Shown: positions 46,463-58,113 of the stretch, one piece after another
Layout of the letters: each line of letters opens with the position of its first letter
Numbering within the stretch: the first letter of the stretch is position 1
DNA from: Dipteronia dyeriana
Lineage: Eukaryota > Streptophyta > Magnoliopsida > Sapindales > Sapindaceae
NCBI GenBank assembly: GCA_032871835.1
Contig: CM065297.1
Coordinates: 31,691,598-31,755,597, forward strand
Length of the DNA: 64,000 nt
Direction of reading: 5' to 3'
The notes under the pieces: generated by a model
The model's database searches: none
What the model saw: only the letters and a program-made list of their open reading frames with translations
What the model was told of the DNA's origin: nothing
Made by a program: the position numbers and the translations under genes

Positions 46463-47770
46463 TTAACTCTCAGATGTTTGTTTATCAACAACTCTTGTTG
46501 ATGAAGTACTAGTCTCACCAGGCTCCAACTCATTTAATACAATCTTGGAATGAGGTTTATGGTCACTAATGTAATTGTCCTCAAGATATGTTGCATTTGT
46601 CGATACAAATACTTTGTTATCTTCGGGACTATAGAAGTGTCCACCTCTGGTCTCCTTAGAGTATCCTACAAACAGGCAGACAACAGACTTGGAGTCTAGC
46701 TTTCCAGTTCTGTTCTTCAGCACGTGTGCTGGACACCCCCATATGCGAAAACGTCGTAAACTAGCTTTACGACCATTCTACAACTCTAGGGAAGTCTTAG
46801 GAACATATTTGGATGGAACTACATTCAAAATGTATGCCATTGTTTGTAACGCATATCCCCATAAGGAATTTGGTAATGATGAGAAACTAATCATAGATCT
46901 CACCATTTCCATTAGTGTTCAATTTCTCCTCTCCGCTACACCATTTTGCTTAGGTGTACCGGGAGCTGTGAGTTGGGAAAGTATCCCATGCTCGACCATG
47001 AAGTCTTCAAACTCTTGGTCAAGGCACTCACCTGCACGATCCGATCGTAGTGACTTGATAGTTCTACATAATTGATTCTCAACTTCAGCTCAGAATTCTT
47101 TATACTTTTCAAATGTTTCCGACTTTCGTTGCATCAGGTAGACGTATCCGTATCTTGAGTAGTCATCTATAAAGGTGACATAATACTCATAACCACCTCT
47201 AACTTTAACATTCATCGGTCCGCAAACATCTGTATGTATAAGCTCTAGCGGTTCTTTAGCTCTAAGCTCTTTTCCAGTAAAAGGTCTCTTAGTCATCTTA
47301 CCTTCCAGACAAGATTCACAGACAGGTAAGGTGCCAACCTTTAACTCACTTAAAGGCCTGCTTTTTACTAATCTGTCTATCCGGTCAAGGTTGATATGAC
47401 CAAGCCTTAGATGCCAGAGATACGTGTCATTATCTGGAGAAATCTTATGTTGTTTAGTTTTTGGTTTTTCAACCCTAAACATTTCGGTGTTGAGCAGTGT
47501 AGTATGTATTAATTGTCTTAACACATACAAATTATTTTCATTAATTCCTGAACAAATATTCAGACCATTCTTTCCTATAATAACATACTTATTATTAAAA
47601 GAAACATAATATTTTTGTTCTAACAACTTAGAAACAGAAATCAAATTCCGTGTAAATCCAGGAATATAAAAAACATTGTTTAATAATAAAAAACTATTAT
47701 TATTACAAAATTGCAATCTTATTGCTCCCACTGCTTTGGCCGATACGACATCCCCTGACCCCACACGCAT
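46463..47770 (-). pseudogene. D: GAG-pre-integrase and integrase
   Basis: The 47770-47090 frame reads NNVFYIPGFTRNLISVSKLL, LWHLRLGHINLDRI, CESCLEGKMTKRPF (HHCC finger) and LELIHTDVCGPM..VTFIDDYSRYGYVYLM (first catalytic Asp residues). After a TGA at about 47087, decayed frames hold SLRSDRAGECLD and TPKQNGVAERRN (the last with the catalytic Glu). The 46723-46463 frame holds the tail, VCLFVGYSKETRGGHFYS. Confidence 0.92.
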
Positions 47771-47812
47771 TGAGAAGGCTCCCTCCTCTAGCTGTGTCCA
47801 AGAATCAGTCCA

Positions 47813-48774
47813 CTACAAAGAAGAACAAACATGATTAGTAGCCCCCGAATCAACTATCCAGGGTGAAGAATCATCTTCCACTAAACAAGATTCAAGAACA
47901 AGTAAATCATATTTACCTTTCATCTTTTTCTTCTTGGCTATCTCCTCCAGATACTGAGGACAGTTCCTCTTCCAGTGCCCAACCTTGTTACAATGGAAAC
48001 ATTTTCCTTTGTCTTGGTCAGTGGAGGTGCCCTTCTTTTTGCTTTGGGCTTTCTTTGGTTTGGGCTTTCCTTTTGCCTTCCCAGCGGACCTTTTCCTCTT
48101 CTTATTATTAGAGAAAGATGGTTCGGCAACATTTGCCTCACCGGTCTTGCCTTTGTTGTCCTTAATCAAGGACTTAAAGGTAGCGAGCTCATTGAGCAAC
48201 TGTGTAAGGCTGAACTTTAACTTGTTCATCCCGTAGTTACTTTTAAACTGATCGAAACTCTTCGGAAGAGTCGTCAGTATGATGCTCACATGACGGGTTC
48301 GTCAATGGCCCCACCATTGACTTCTGCCATGTTGAAGTAGGACATCATGCTCAGGACATGTTCCCGAACTGACGTTCCTTCCTTCATGCGAGTGAGCATA
48401 GCGGAACAAATAGCTTTATGTAGCTTTTGCTCGGAGGGCTGCCCGAACATAGTTTGCAATGACTCCATGATTTTGAATGCTGAAGTCATTGCTTCGTGCT
48501 TTGTGACAAGCACGTCTGTCATAGATGCCAACAGATATGTTCAGGCCTTCTTATCAGATGAAACCCATCGCTGGTATGCCTCATGAACAGTTCGTGTGGC
48601 ATTGGCAGTAGGCACTGGAGGACATTCCTCCGTAAGCACAAATTTGAGGTCTTTGGTGACCAAAATTGCATTAATATTAAGTTTCCACTTTGTGTAGTTA
48701 TCACCAGTTAATTTGTCGTTTGCGAGAATTTGAAGTAATGCAGAGGACATTGCTGAAATAAATAAAACATTCAT
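47813..48774 (-). pseudogene. D: gag and protease start
   Basis: The 48750-48541 frame reads MSSALLQILANDKLTGDNYT, KWKLNINAILVTKDLKFVL and ends at a TGA. The 48531-48286 frame continues MTDVLVTKHEAMTSAFKIME, and after a one-base shift 48289-47813 gives TLPKSFDQFKSNYGMNKLKF. A basic region follows, then the zinc knuckle CFHCNKVGHWKRNC (CX2CX4HX4C). The protease active site WIVDSGATNHVC comes next, then a stop. Gag coats the RNA, and the knuckle binds it. Confidence 0.92.
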
Positions 48775-48789
48775 TCAGTCATTTATTTA

Positions 48790-50295
48790 AAACAAGTGCG
48801 GGTGCTTTGGTACAAATTTAAACATGATGCATGAACATGTTTAACGAACTAGAACTACCCTAAAAATAGTTACTATACCACGACAATCCAACATACCACA
48901 AAAAAGTGCCGCCTTGGGTCGGTCAAATCTTTGCATGTTGGATCGAGACATACTCAATCAAATGATATTCTAGAATAACTCTTATTCCATATCACTCAAC
49001 CATCGTTTATTCAGTCAGGTTTTTAATTAACAAACTTAATCAAAACCTTCGTGAGTGTAACCTACCATTTCAGATCTCATGAGCTTAACTCGAGAATTGC
49101 CGCCTTAGGGTCGGTCAATCCCGAAATACCCTCAGAAATCATATCCGTTAGTAAGTCAACCTTGACATTGACCTTTGTGGAAACACTCCTTAGGGAGGAC
49201 GAAAGCAAAGCCGTCACGAGGCCCCACTCGGATCTCACGGTGTTGAACTAATGATGGAGACCGCGGGATATATATGTCATATATCCCTCTCCCACTCACT
49301 ATTTTAAAACTAGAGTTTTCTATTATCCGTTAATGCACCTAAACTCTACAGGATCAAAAGGCTAACTTTAATCAAGTTATCTAGTGCATTAACTAATTCA
49401 TTATTAGAAACAATTTCTAATTAACTAATAAATTATTAATGATTTTTAACAATTAAAAATCTAATCTATTAGTGAATAATCCAAGTCTTTGTAAACTATT
49501 TACTAAGCTTAGATTATTATGAAAATTTTACCAAGTTTTAACTATTAAAACTCTAACACAATTTTCAGTTCATTTATAATTAGGAAATTAATCAAATTAA
49601 TCATAATTACTATAAATAACCCTATTAATCTAACTTATTAAACTTTTTAATAACTAGATTGATATTAATGAGAATTACCAAGTTTTTTAACAATTAAAAA
49701 ACTAATCCCATTTTCATAGCCAATTTATGTATTTATCCATTTTAATCACATTAAAAAAAATACATAAAATATAGGCTATGATGCATGTATGACATCAAAT
49801 ATATTTGTGTAGGCACTTCTAATCTAAATGACATATGTATGCATGACAATGCTTTTTATCATCACATAATATAAAGCATACATGAATTGACTAAGTACTG
49901 TGGATTATTTAACCTAAAAAAAATTGGAATCTAAAATTACAAAAATACTCCCAAGGCATTCCTTGGTCTCCTTGTAATTTCCAAGTCTTCCAGTCTCTTC
50001 AGGTCACCTCAATTCATCTCATGAATCTTTCTTCGCGATTGTCCAGGTCTTCAACATAGGTTACATTTTTTTTTTTACAATCAAATAATAGTTAAAAATA
50101 TATATATAATAAAAAAAATTTATACAACCCATAAATCCTAAATCCACAGTACCATATAATTAAGGATCAATCATGTTTTTGTAAATTAAAAAAAAATAAT
50201 ATACATACAAAAACATCATACAGTCAATTTAAATCATGCCTACACAATCATACATACAAGAGCATCGAAAACAATTTCCTATTCCGAAAATAAAA
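48790..50295. other. D leader
   Basis: A long AT-rich leader (about 1.5 kb) between primer site and gag, with repeated CCGCCTTGGGTCGGTCAA-like words at 48910 and 49100. No coding sequence recognised. Confidence 0.6.
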
Positions 50296-50299
50296 CCAA

Positions 50300-50311
50300 G
50301 CTCTAATACCA
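50300..50311 (-). other. primer-binding site of D (tRNA-iMet type)
   Basis: The minus strand reads TGGTATTAGAGC, one base off TGGTATCAGAGC, two bases after the 5' LTR end at 50314. Confidence 0.88.
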
Positions 50312-50313
50312 AT

Positions 50314-52002
50314 TGTTGGAACCAAATTCACCGGTCGCACAGCGGAAACAGGTTTTTAAATTTTTTAATATAGATGGTAATCTACATCTTGGACCGGTGA
50401 ATTTTGATCGAATTTATTTTTAGAACAAATACATATAAAATTATTACACTAATAAAATATATATGTAAATACATGAAATTGTAATCAATAAAAAATAGAA
50501 CCATATCAACATTTGGAGGCTCCTTCACTTTTCGATTTGCTCCTGGTCTGTACCACTGATCTTTCTAGCTATTCCCGGGATTGGTAACTGCGTGTGGGCA
50601 CGTCACGGTTCTCAGGAACTTAGGATGGAGGGTGTAGAAGAGAAAAGAATAAGAAACTATTTCTTTACATTAATGAACAACACTTGTACATAAAACCTTT
50701 TCTCTCTTTGTGGTGTTTGTTCATGCACACACTTGCACAAAATAACTCACAAAAAAAAACTTTCACAGTGCACACACTTGTTACTATTTTTTTTGTTCAC
50801 GCACCAACCTTTGACAAAAAGCCAACAACTAAAACACTCTATTTTACTCTTTTGTCAAATATATATATTTATATATATAAGTATGTTGCTGTGCGTTTCA
50901 CGCACAAATTTTTTTTAAAAAAAAAATTTAAATAAAATATATCTTATATATAATATTTAAAAATTTGATCAAATCTATATTTGATTTTTAAAAACTTTCA
51001 AATAAAAAATATCTCATATCTTTAATTTGATTTTAATTTTGAATTCAAACTATTTAAATTCAAAAATAAATTATTAAATAAAATAAAATAATCACAATAT
51101 CTTATTTTATTAAAAAATAAATATCAACATACACCCTCCATTTACTGATTAATAACATAATTAAATAATCTCATTATTTAAGTTATTTAATCACCATTAT
51201 CCATTAATTAAATAATCTCATTATTCAATTAATTCCTGAATAAATACGTGTCACTTTTGTAACATAATTAACTGGACAATTCAATTAATTAACCGTGACC
51301 CTTGTTACCTAAATCGATCGGGCTAGTAAGAGGACCTAATGGATCCACAGTATTTTGAGCTCCAATAATCCTCAGAATCATTAATTAAAATCTTTAATTA
51401 ATATTTCTTGATTATTAACTCCGGTGTTATTCAACTAAAAACCCGAAGCTGCATTCTCTTGACTGCAGACGTTTTTACAAAGACCGATACAACTCGGTGT
51501 CCATCGATATAGCTATCACATATGGTGTGATCCTCCACAATAGTTCATAATTAGAGATGGGTCATAATGTCTGTTATACCCCTCTAATTGCATATACCCT
51601 TTAAGTACCATTGATCCTCTAATTGACAATAAATCCTACTTCCTCACGGAATTAGAAGAGCTCTCATATTGTCCAAACCCCGAATCAACCCTTAGGGGGA
51701 ACTACCATCTACTTCTCACAAGAAGGAGTGGATTACACTATTGTGTATAAACCTTCCCAGCCACAAACCAAACCGCAATCCCAACATACGGAGTATATTG
51801 ATCAGGAAATACATCTGACCTCACCCATGGTATATCAAAGACCACGATCTAACCTAAAGGAGTCGATAAGACACTCAGGATTAAGATCACCCATATATAG
51901 CAATCATTAGTTGATATATATGAACTTCATCGGTAAACGGATCTTTGTGTGAGATTCATATAGATCATGACTCAGTCCTATATGATTACATCATACAATG
52001 TG
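50314..52002 (-). repeat. D 5' LTR, first piece
   Basis: Close copy of 42900-44560. Element E begins at 52003, and the LTR resumes at 57562-57887. Confidence 0.92.
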
Positions 52003-52936
52003 TGATATGAACCTCACAAAGAGCAATGAGACCCGGAAACAATATATGGTAATGAATGATCGTTTTCTAATCAAGTTTTTAAACAAGAATATTATCGGAC
52101 CGCGACCCGTTACCTATAATGAGGTAAGAACCAACGGTATCAAGAAAATTGTAGACGCCACACTCAAGAATAGGAAAGAAGGTGTGTGATAAAGCAATGT
52201 TTGAACGCCACAAGGTAGAATCTTGATAAGTTCACAAGTTCTACGAAGAACCAAAGAGAAAATTCTCTCAAATTTATTTAAATTCAAAATCTATTCTCAA
52301 ATTACACCAATTGGTCCCTTTTATACTAAAAATATCTAAGACCTAAAAGGGAATAAATATTAGACAATTAATGCCTTACAATTTAGGAAAATAATTGCTA
52401 ACAAATTTAGGAAACAACTAAAGACTAAAAACTAGCAACTAGTTGATTTGTTCCTTATTTGGAAAGTTGAATTCGGGAAACAAATCAACTCTTTATTTAG
52501 GGAATATATATAAAATAGGGAATATGCTAAAGTAGGAAATATACTGAAATTGGATTCTCCTCCAACCATACGTCGCCCAAAAAATAGGAAATATTCTGAA
52601 ATTCGGACTGTTCAGCTCAAGTCTTCGCGCAATAAGATAGATGACCGAATTCGGACTTGTTGTTATCTGTTTCGGAGGATGGGGTTTTCATAGAATCTGT
52701 CGAGATTGTCTTGGGCTTTCCAAAAACATATTATAATAGAAAATACGACTTCTAATGCTCTCTGTAGAGGTCCACAAAGTTCAGCCCGGATTTGGTCTTC
52801 ATGTGGACCGAATTTGGACTTTAGCAACTCAGAATCAGCCCATCATTTAATGCTTCTTTGATCCTCTTGCCTCCTTTTAATTGGCCCAATTGGAACATGC
52901 ATTGGTTCCTTTGGTAATGCTTCTTAATTCTCATCA
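52003..52936 (-). repeat. E LTR-a (3' LTR)
   Basis: TGATATGAACC...ATTCTCATCA on the plus strand. On the minus strand it follows GAAGAGAGGGAGAA, the polypurine tract. Most like H's LTRs. Confidence 0.9.
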
Positions 52937-53210
52937 TTCTCCCTCTCTTCAAAAGTATTCGTCCTCGAATCTTCACCATAATGTTGTTGATAGTCTGCGA
53001 CACTTCATCAAAGCCTTGCAAATGAGAAACAACAACACTAGGCAAGGAATGGTTAATTCCATTAGTACTAAAACATGCCTCTTTGTACAAAAGTACAATC
53101 ATTGGCTTATTTGAAAATAGAGCTCTTTTGACCTCACTTTCCCTTGCATAAAAACTTACTTGTTTTCTCTTCTTTTTTTTTCTCAACAACCTCTTTTTCT
53201 TTTTTATCAT
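52937..53210 (-). pseudogene. E: truncated pol start joined to pol end
   Basis: The minus strand reads KQVSFYARESEVKRALFSNK, PMIVLLYKEACFS, LPSVVVSHLQGFDEV and then NNIMVKIRGRILLKRGR, the same deletion of reverse transcriptase through integrase as in H. The deletion therefore predates both insertions. Confidence 0.8.
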
Positions 53211-53275
53211 TTTTTTCTTTTTTTGCTATTTCATACTCTTTTTCTTTTCTCTCTCTTTCTTTTGAACTCTCACTC

Positions 53276-54214
53276 TCACTCTTTTTTTGTGACATCTCTC
53301 TCTTTTCTTAACCTCACTTGATCTTCAAACACTTGTTTTGGGGTTAAAAGTACAAGAGTGATTGGCTTTTTATTGAGTACAAAGGAGTATCTATTGGTAT
53401 ACCCATCATGTGTCACATGCCTATCGAACTGCCATGGTCTCCCCAAAAGGATATGGCCCGCATTCATTGGTACCACATCACAAAGGACTTCATCTTTGTA
53501 CTTTCCAATTGAAAATGTCACCAACACTTGTTTAGTCACCTTGATTTCCCCACTATCATTTAACCATTGTAGCTTATATGGTTTTGGATGCCTCAAAGTG
53601 GCTAAATTAAATTTCTCCACACAATTAGTGCTAGCCACATTAGTACAACCCCCCCCCCCCCCATCAATGATCATACTACATACCTTATCATTAACATGGC
53701 AGTGGGTGTGAAAAATGTTGTCACATTGTACCTCATCATATTCCTTGGCTTGAGCACTAAGAGCTCTTCCCGCCACCAAAAGCTCTCCATCCACCAGATA
53801 TTCAATGTCACTTGCATCCTCCAAAGGTGGCATGGACTCATCATCAGATTCACCATCAGATTCAATATCACCATCATCCTTCAAAACCATTACTCTCTTG
53901 TTTGGGCATTGAGATGTAATATGACCTGCTCCCAAACACTTAAAGCACTTAATGTCACGGTTTCTAGAAGATTGAGAATCTGATTTACCTTGATTTAGTG
54001 TGCCTCCGGCCTTTTGATCTTTGGAAGGTTCGGCCTTGGCCTTGAAACTAGGTTGGTCATCCCTCTCGCTCCAATTCGGTTTCCATGATGATGATGATGA
54101 TGAACCCGAATTTTGCCAAACCCTTGTGGAACTCTTTCTCTTCAACTGTTGTTCCACCTTAATTGCCATGTGTACCATGTCACTCAATTCAACATAATGT
54201 TGCAACTCCACCAC
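53276..54214 (-). CDS. E: gag C-terminus, zinc knuckle and protease, 312 aa
   Basis: Open frame starting VELQHYVELSDMVHMAIKVE, then a Ser-rich linker (SSSSSW), the zinc knuckle CFKCLGAGHITSQC (CX2CX4HX4C) and an acidic stretch. Protease follows: CHVNDKVCSMIIDGGGGGCT and ILLGRPWQFDRHVTHDG. A 14-base G run (plus-strand C run at 53649-53662) expands the active-site loop by about two Gly compared with H. The frame upstream is separated by a TGA at about 54230 and a shift near 54375. It is part of one gag-protease gene, not an independent protein. Confidence 0.82.
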   Translation of the reverse strand: MVELQHYVELSDMVHMAIKVEQQLKRKSSTRVWQNSGSSSSSSWKPNWSERDDQPSFKAKAEPSKDQKAGGTLNQGKSDSQSSRNRDIKCFKCLGAGHITSQCPNKRVMVLKDDGDIESDGESDDESMPPLEDASDIEYLVDGELLVAGRALSAQAKEYDEVQCDNIFHTHCHVNDKVCSMIIDGGGGGCTNVASTNCVEKFNLATLRHPKPYKLQWLNDSGEIKVTKQVLVTFSIGKYKDEVLCDVVPMNAGHILLGRPWQFDRHVTHDGYTNRYSFVLNKKPITLVLLTPKQVFEDQVRLRKERDVTKKE

Positions 54215-54362
54215 ATTTCCTATGTCTCAGTTTAGTCCACTTAAAAACCTAGCCATAGTATCCTCTCGGTCTTCCTCTACATCAGCTCGAATCATGGCTA
54301 TCTCCATTTCCTTGTAGTAATCTTCAACACACTTAGACCCTTGAGTAAGGGTTTGTAATTTT

Positions 54363-55052
54363 TCAAAACAAACCCCTATAATAGTGACTCGGAATGAAAC
54401 GCTTCCTCATGATAGCTTTCATCTCCTCCCAAGTCTCAATAGGTCTTTCTCCATTCTGTCTTCTACTCACATTCAATTGATCCCACCAAACGATAGCATA
54501 ATCAGTAAATTCTATGGCAGCCAACTTTACCTTCTTTAATTCAGAATAGTCATGGCAGTCAAATACCAATTCTATTCTTTTCTCCCACTCTAAATAAGCT
54601 TCGGGATCAGTTTTACCTTTGAACGTTGGGATTTTCACCTTTATACTACCCAAATTATTATCAGCCCTCTCTCCATACCTATCTCATCTATACCCATACC
54701 TATCTTCTCTATTCCCATACCTAACTCCTCTACCTCCCATTTCACGCCTCAATCTGCCCGCACCCACATTGGACATGCGATCACCCTCCTCTAGGTCATT
54801 CCCATAATCATCTTCATAATCATCCCTAGGTGGGTTTCTTTCTCTTCGTTCTACATTATGAACCCTAATTGGTTGCACCCTTTGTGAACTAGACTCCACC
54901 TTATCTATCCTATCATGCACCTCACCAATCTTAATCTCCATCCGCTCCATGTTTTTTTGTATGGCTTTATACAAAAAATTAAGATCTATCGTTTCTGGTG
55001 CATCATCAGATAAGTCTCTACTTTTATCACGTGACATATTCAAAATCTGCAA
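54363..55052 (-). pseudogene. E: gag N-terminus and core
   Basis: From ATG near 55036 the frame reads MSRDKSRDLSDDAPETIDLN, IGEVHDRIDKVESSSQ and the RYGNREDRYG region, ending in a stop at 54684. The same frame goes on from 54653 with IKVKIPTFKGKTDPEAYLEW and LAAIEFTDYAIVWWDQL, TWEEMKAIMRKRFIPSHYYR, the retrotransposon gag core. A one-base shift near 54375 disrupts the rest. Together with 53276-54214 it gives the complete gag that H has lost. Confidence 0.85.
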
Positions 55053-55600
55053 AACAAAAAAAAATTAGTAAGCCTCACAAACACTCCCTCACGTGTTTAC
55101 TCTCAAAGATGGTGGCACTCACACTCGTTTTTTCACTCAATTCTTTGGCTTTTACCCTCTGATGAGCTCACACACTCTTGCATTTTTCCACTCTTGTTAA
55201 CTCTTTCAGTTCTTCCTTAATTTTTTTACTTATACGGACACTCACAAGAAGTACAAGAAAAATATAAGTAACAAAACAAAAGGACAAGAATAATAAAGAT
55301 GGAATTCTTTAGCTATTAACTTTTTTTTTTGAATATCAATGCACGGAATCAAGATAAGGAATAGCAATAGTTGATATAGGTTCAACTACACGACCCAAAA
55401 AAAATTGTACTTTTTTTTTACCGACCTTGATCAAGTGGACTCAAGCAAGTTTTTTTTTTTTACCGACCTTGATCAAGTGGACTCAAGCTAGCATTTGGTA
55501 CTTTTTTTTTTGTACCGGATTTGATCAAACATTTTTTATTTTATTAAAACAAACGAATACAGAGAAGAGAAAGAACAGGGATAGATTAAACCTGATTTAG
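55053..55600. other. E leader
   Basis: Leader like that of H, with T/A homopolymers and a duplicated ACCGACCTTGATCAAGTGGA (about 55420 and 55465). No coding sequence. Confidence 0.6.
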
Positions 55601-55602
55601 AA

Positions 55603-55620
55603 GCCTAAGCTCTGATACCA
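55603..55620 (-). other. primer-binding site inside E
   Basis: Minus strand TGGTATCAGAGCTTAGGC, two bases after LTR-b. Exact tRNA-iMet type. Confidence 0.9.
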
Positions 55621-55622
55621 AC

Positions 55623-56409
55623 TGATATGAACATCACCAAGAGCAGTGAGACCCGGAACCAATATATGGTAACGAATGATCGTTTTCTAATCAAGTTTTT
55701 AAACAAGAATATTATCGGACAGCGACCCGTTACCTATAAGGAGGTAAGAACCAACGGTATCAAGAAAATTGTAGACGCCACACTCAATAATAGGAAAGAA
55801 GGTGAGTGATAAGTCAAGGTTTGAATGCCACAAGGTAGAACCTTGATAAGTTCACAAGTTCTATGAAGAACCAAAGAGAAAATTCTCTCAAATTTATTTC
55901 AATTCAAAATCTATTCTCAAATTACATCAATTGGTCCATTTTATACTAAACATATCTAAGACCTAAAAGGGAATAAATACTAGGCAATTAATGCCTTACA
56001 ATCATGAAAATAGATGCAAACAAATTTAGAAAATAAATAAATACTAAACTAGCAACTATTGACTTGCTTCCAAATTGGAAAGCTAAATCTGGAAACAAAT
56101 CAGCCCCTTAATTTGGGAAAGAAATCAACTATTATTCTTTGGAAATTAAAAGGAAATAAATCAGACAAAGTTGACTAGCTTGTGCCACATGCCCAAGTCT
56201 TCCTTATTCGGCCCAATCAATTGCCTTGATGACCCAAATTACGCCTTGGTCTTCATGTTTTCTTATCTTGGACTTCAACAATTCAAAATCAGCCAAAGTG
56301 TTTTGAATTAGGCCATTTAGTGCTTCTTTGATTCTCTTAGCTCTTGCCCTTGTTATTGGCCCAACCGGAACATGCAATGGATCATTTGATGACTTCTTGA
56401 TTCTCATCA
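55623..56409 (-). repeat. E LTR-b (middle LTR)
   Basis: 787 bp, flanked by a polypurine tract on one side (56410-56424) and a primer site on the other, so it serves both units. On the minus strand its beginning encodes the open frame GPITRARAKRIKEALNGLIQ. Confidence 0.88.
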
Positions 56410-56545
56410 TTCCCCCTCTTCTTAAAAGGATTCGTCCTCGAATCTTGATCATAATGTTGTTGACAAACTGTAGTACAAAGGATGGTTCCCCCCTTTTATC
56501 TTTTTTTGATGAATCTCTTTTGAAAGACATCTTTTTTTTTATCAA
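56204..56545 (-). other. E: rump frame running from interior into LTR-b
   Basis: A 113-codon frame joins KIRGRILLRRGG (pol end) to MRIKKSSNDPLHVPVGPITR and ADFELLKSKIRKHEDQ within the LTR. The latter resembles the C-terminal tail of gypsy polyproteins. It is a remnant of pol extending into U3 rather than a separate gene. Confidence 0.5.
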
Positions 56546-56774
56546 TGCACGAAAACAAGAAAAGGAATAAAAATTGTTGATATAAGTTCAACTACACGAC
56601 CTAAAAAAAATTGTACTTTATTTTTTTTCGGGTTTTTTTTATATCAAAGTTGATTTTTTTTTTTGTAATAGATCTGATTTTTTTTTTAAAAAAAAGTCAA
56701 TCAGAAAAAAAAATAGACGAATAAGAACAAGGATAAATTAAACCTGATTTTGAAGCCTAAGCTTTGATACCAAC
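56410..56774 (-). other. E: 365-bp rump interior
   Basis: Contains only the pol end with polypurine tract on one side, and leader with primer site (minus TGGTATCAAAGCTTAGGC, 56756-56773) on the other. All of gag and protease is deleted. Confidence 0.82.
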
Positions 56775-57561
56775 TGATATGAAGCTCACCAAGAGCAGTG
56801 AGACCCGGAACCAATATATGGTAACGAATGATCGTTTTCTAATCAAGTTTTTAAACAAGAATATTATCGGACCGCGACCCGTTACCTATAAGGAGGTAAG
56901 AACCAACGGTATCAAGAAAATTGTAGACGCCACACTCAAGAATGGGAAAGAAGGTGAGTGATAAGTCAAGGTTTGAACGCCACAAGGTAGAACCTTGATA
57001 AGTTCACAAGTTCTATGAAGAACCAAAGAGAAAATTCTCTCAAATTTATTTCAATTCAAAATCTATTCTCAAATTACATCAATTGGTCCCTTTTATACTA
57101 AAAATATCTAAGGCCTAAAAGGGAATAAATATTAGGCAATTAATGCCTTACAATCATGAAAATAAATGCAAACAAATTTAGTAAATAAATAAATACTAAA
57201 CTAGCAACTATTGGCTTGCTTCCTAATTGGAAAGTTAAATCTGGAAACAAATCAGCCCCTTTATTTGGGAAACAAATCAACTATTATTCTTTGAAAATTA
57301 AAAGGAAATAAATCAGCCAAAGTTGACTAGCTTGTGCCACACGCCCAAGTCTTCTTTATTCGGCCCAATCAATTGCCTTGATGATCTTAATTACGCCTTG
57401 GCCTTCATGTGTGCTTATCTTGGACTTCAACAATTCAAAATCAGCCAAAGTGTCTTGAATTAGACCATTTAGTGCTTCTTTGATTCTCTTAGCTCTTGCC
57501 CTTGTTATTGGCCCAACCGGAACATGCAATGAATCATTTGATGACTTCTTGATTCTCATCA
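56775..57561 (-). repeat. E LTR-c (5' LTR)
   Basis: 787 bp, very similar to LTR-b and sharing its RARAKRIKEALNGLIQ-coding start. It ends ATTCTCATCA next to the AGGTG duplication. Confidence 0.9.
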
Positions 57562-57887
57562 AGGTGCCTTCATTCCCGTATCTCATATGAATGATTCATG
57601 ATAGAATCATTGTACATTACGGAATGGACCAGAGCTATAGATTAACCACAAATAAAATACCCAGCTTTATTTGCTATCTATGGACTCTTTAGATTGCACG
57701 TCTCTTACTGTATCCATCCGTATATGACACTCATATACACAGTTAGAGATTACATCCGGCAATCCAGGATGTTAATATGTACACAAGTTTATAAAATAAA
57801 TAACATAACAGAATGAATTCAACATTTCCTTTTATTTACTTCATAAATCCATTTACAAATTACATGCTTAGGGCATAAACCCTAACA
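57562..57887 (-). repeat. D 5' LTR, second piece
   Basis: Continues the D LTR (matches 44573-44898) and ends CCTAACA, then TSD TCATA. Confidence 0.92.
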
Positions 57888-57892
57888 TCATA

Positions 57893-58113
57893 TGTGCTTG
57901 ACATCCAAGATTACAGGATGTAATCTCAAACTGAGTATATAAGTGTCATATACAGAGGAATTCAGTGTCATATACAGAGGAATTCAGTTTGAGATGTGCA
58001 ATTTACAGAGTCTGAAGAGAGAAAATAAAGTTGTGTACTTTATTTGTGGTTAATATACAATTACGTGGTCCATTCTGTAATATACAGTAGTGTTATCCTA
58101 GACTACTCATATA
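57893..58113 (+). repeat. G 3' LTR, second piece
   Basis: Colinear with the reversed D LTR (GGATGTAATCTC, TTTATTTGTGGTTAAT). It carries a 25-bp duplication, GTGTCATATACAGAGGAATTCA, at 57943 and 57966. It breaks at the TIR element. Confidence 0.8.

Larger units (their letters stand above)
52003..57561 (-). mobile_element. element E: three-LTR tandem gag-protease retrotransposon
   Basis: E is related to H but in minus orientation. On the minus strand the order is LTR-c (57561-56775), primer site, a 365-bp rump interior, polypurine tract, LTR-b (56409-55623), primer site, gag-protease interior (55600-52937), polypurine tract, LTR-a (52936-52003). The whole is flanked by ATGTG (51998-52002) and AGGTG (57562-57566), so it behaves as one insertion into the D LTR. 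LTR-b and LTR-c are 787 bp each and alike. LTR-a (934 bp) is closer to the H LTRs. No reverse transcriptase, RNase H or integrase. Confidence 0.9.
42900..57887 (-). mobile_element. element D: Ty1/copia retrotransposon
   Basis: 3' LTR 42900-44898; 5' LTR 50314-52002 plus 57562-57887, interrupted by E. The outer duplications TCATA at 42895-42899 and 57888-57892 are identical. On the minus strand the order is primer site, gag with zinc knuckle, protease, integrase, reverse transcriptase, RNase H and polypurine tract, the copia order. There are a handful of stops, mostly TGA, plus small deletions. It lies within the LTR of the related element G, in opposite orientation. Confidence 0.93.

Noticed and set aside
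47863..48236. Plus frames opposite D gag
   Set aside because: Shadows of the Lys-rich gag tail read backwards as Leu/Phe-rich sequence.
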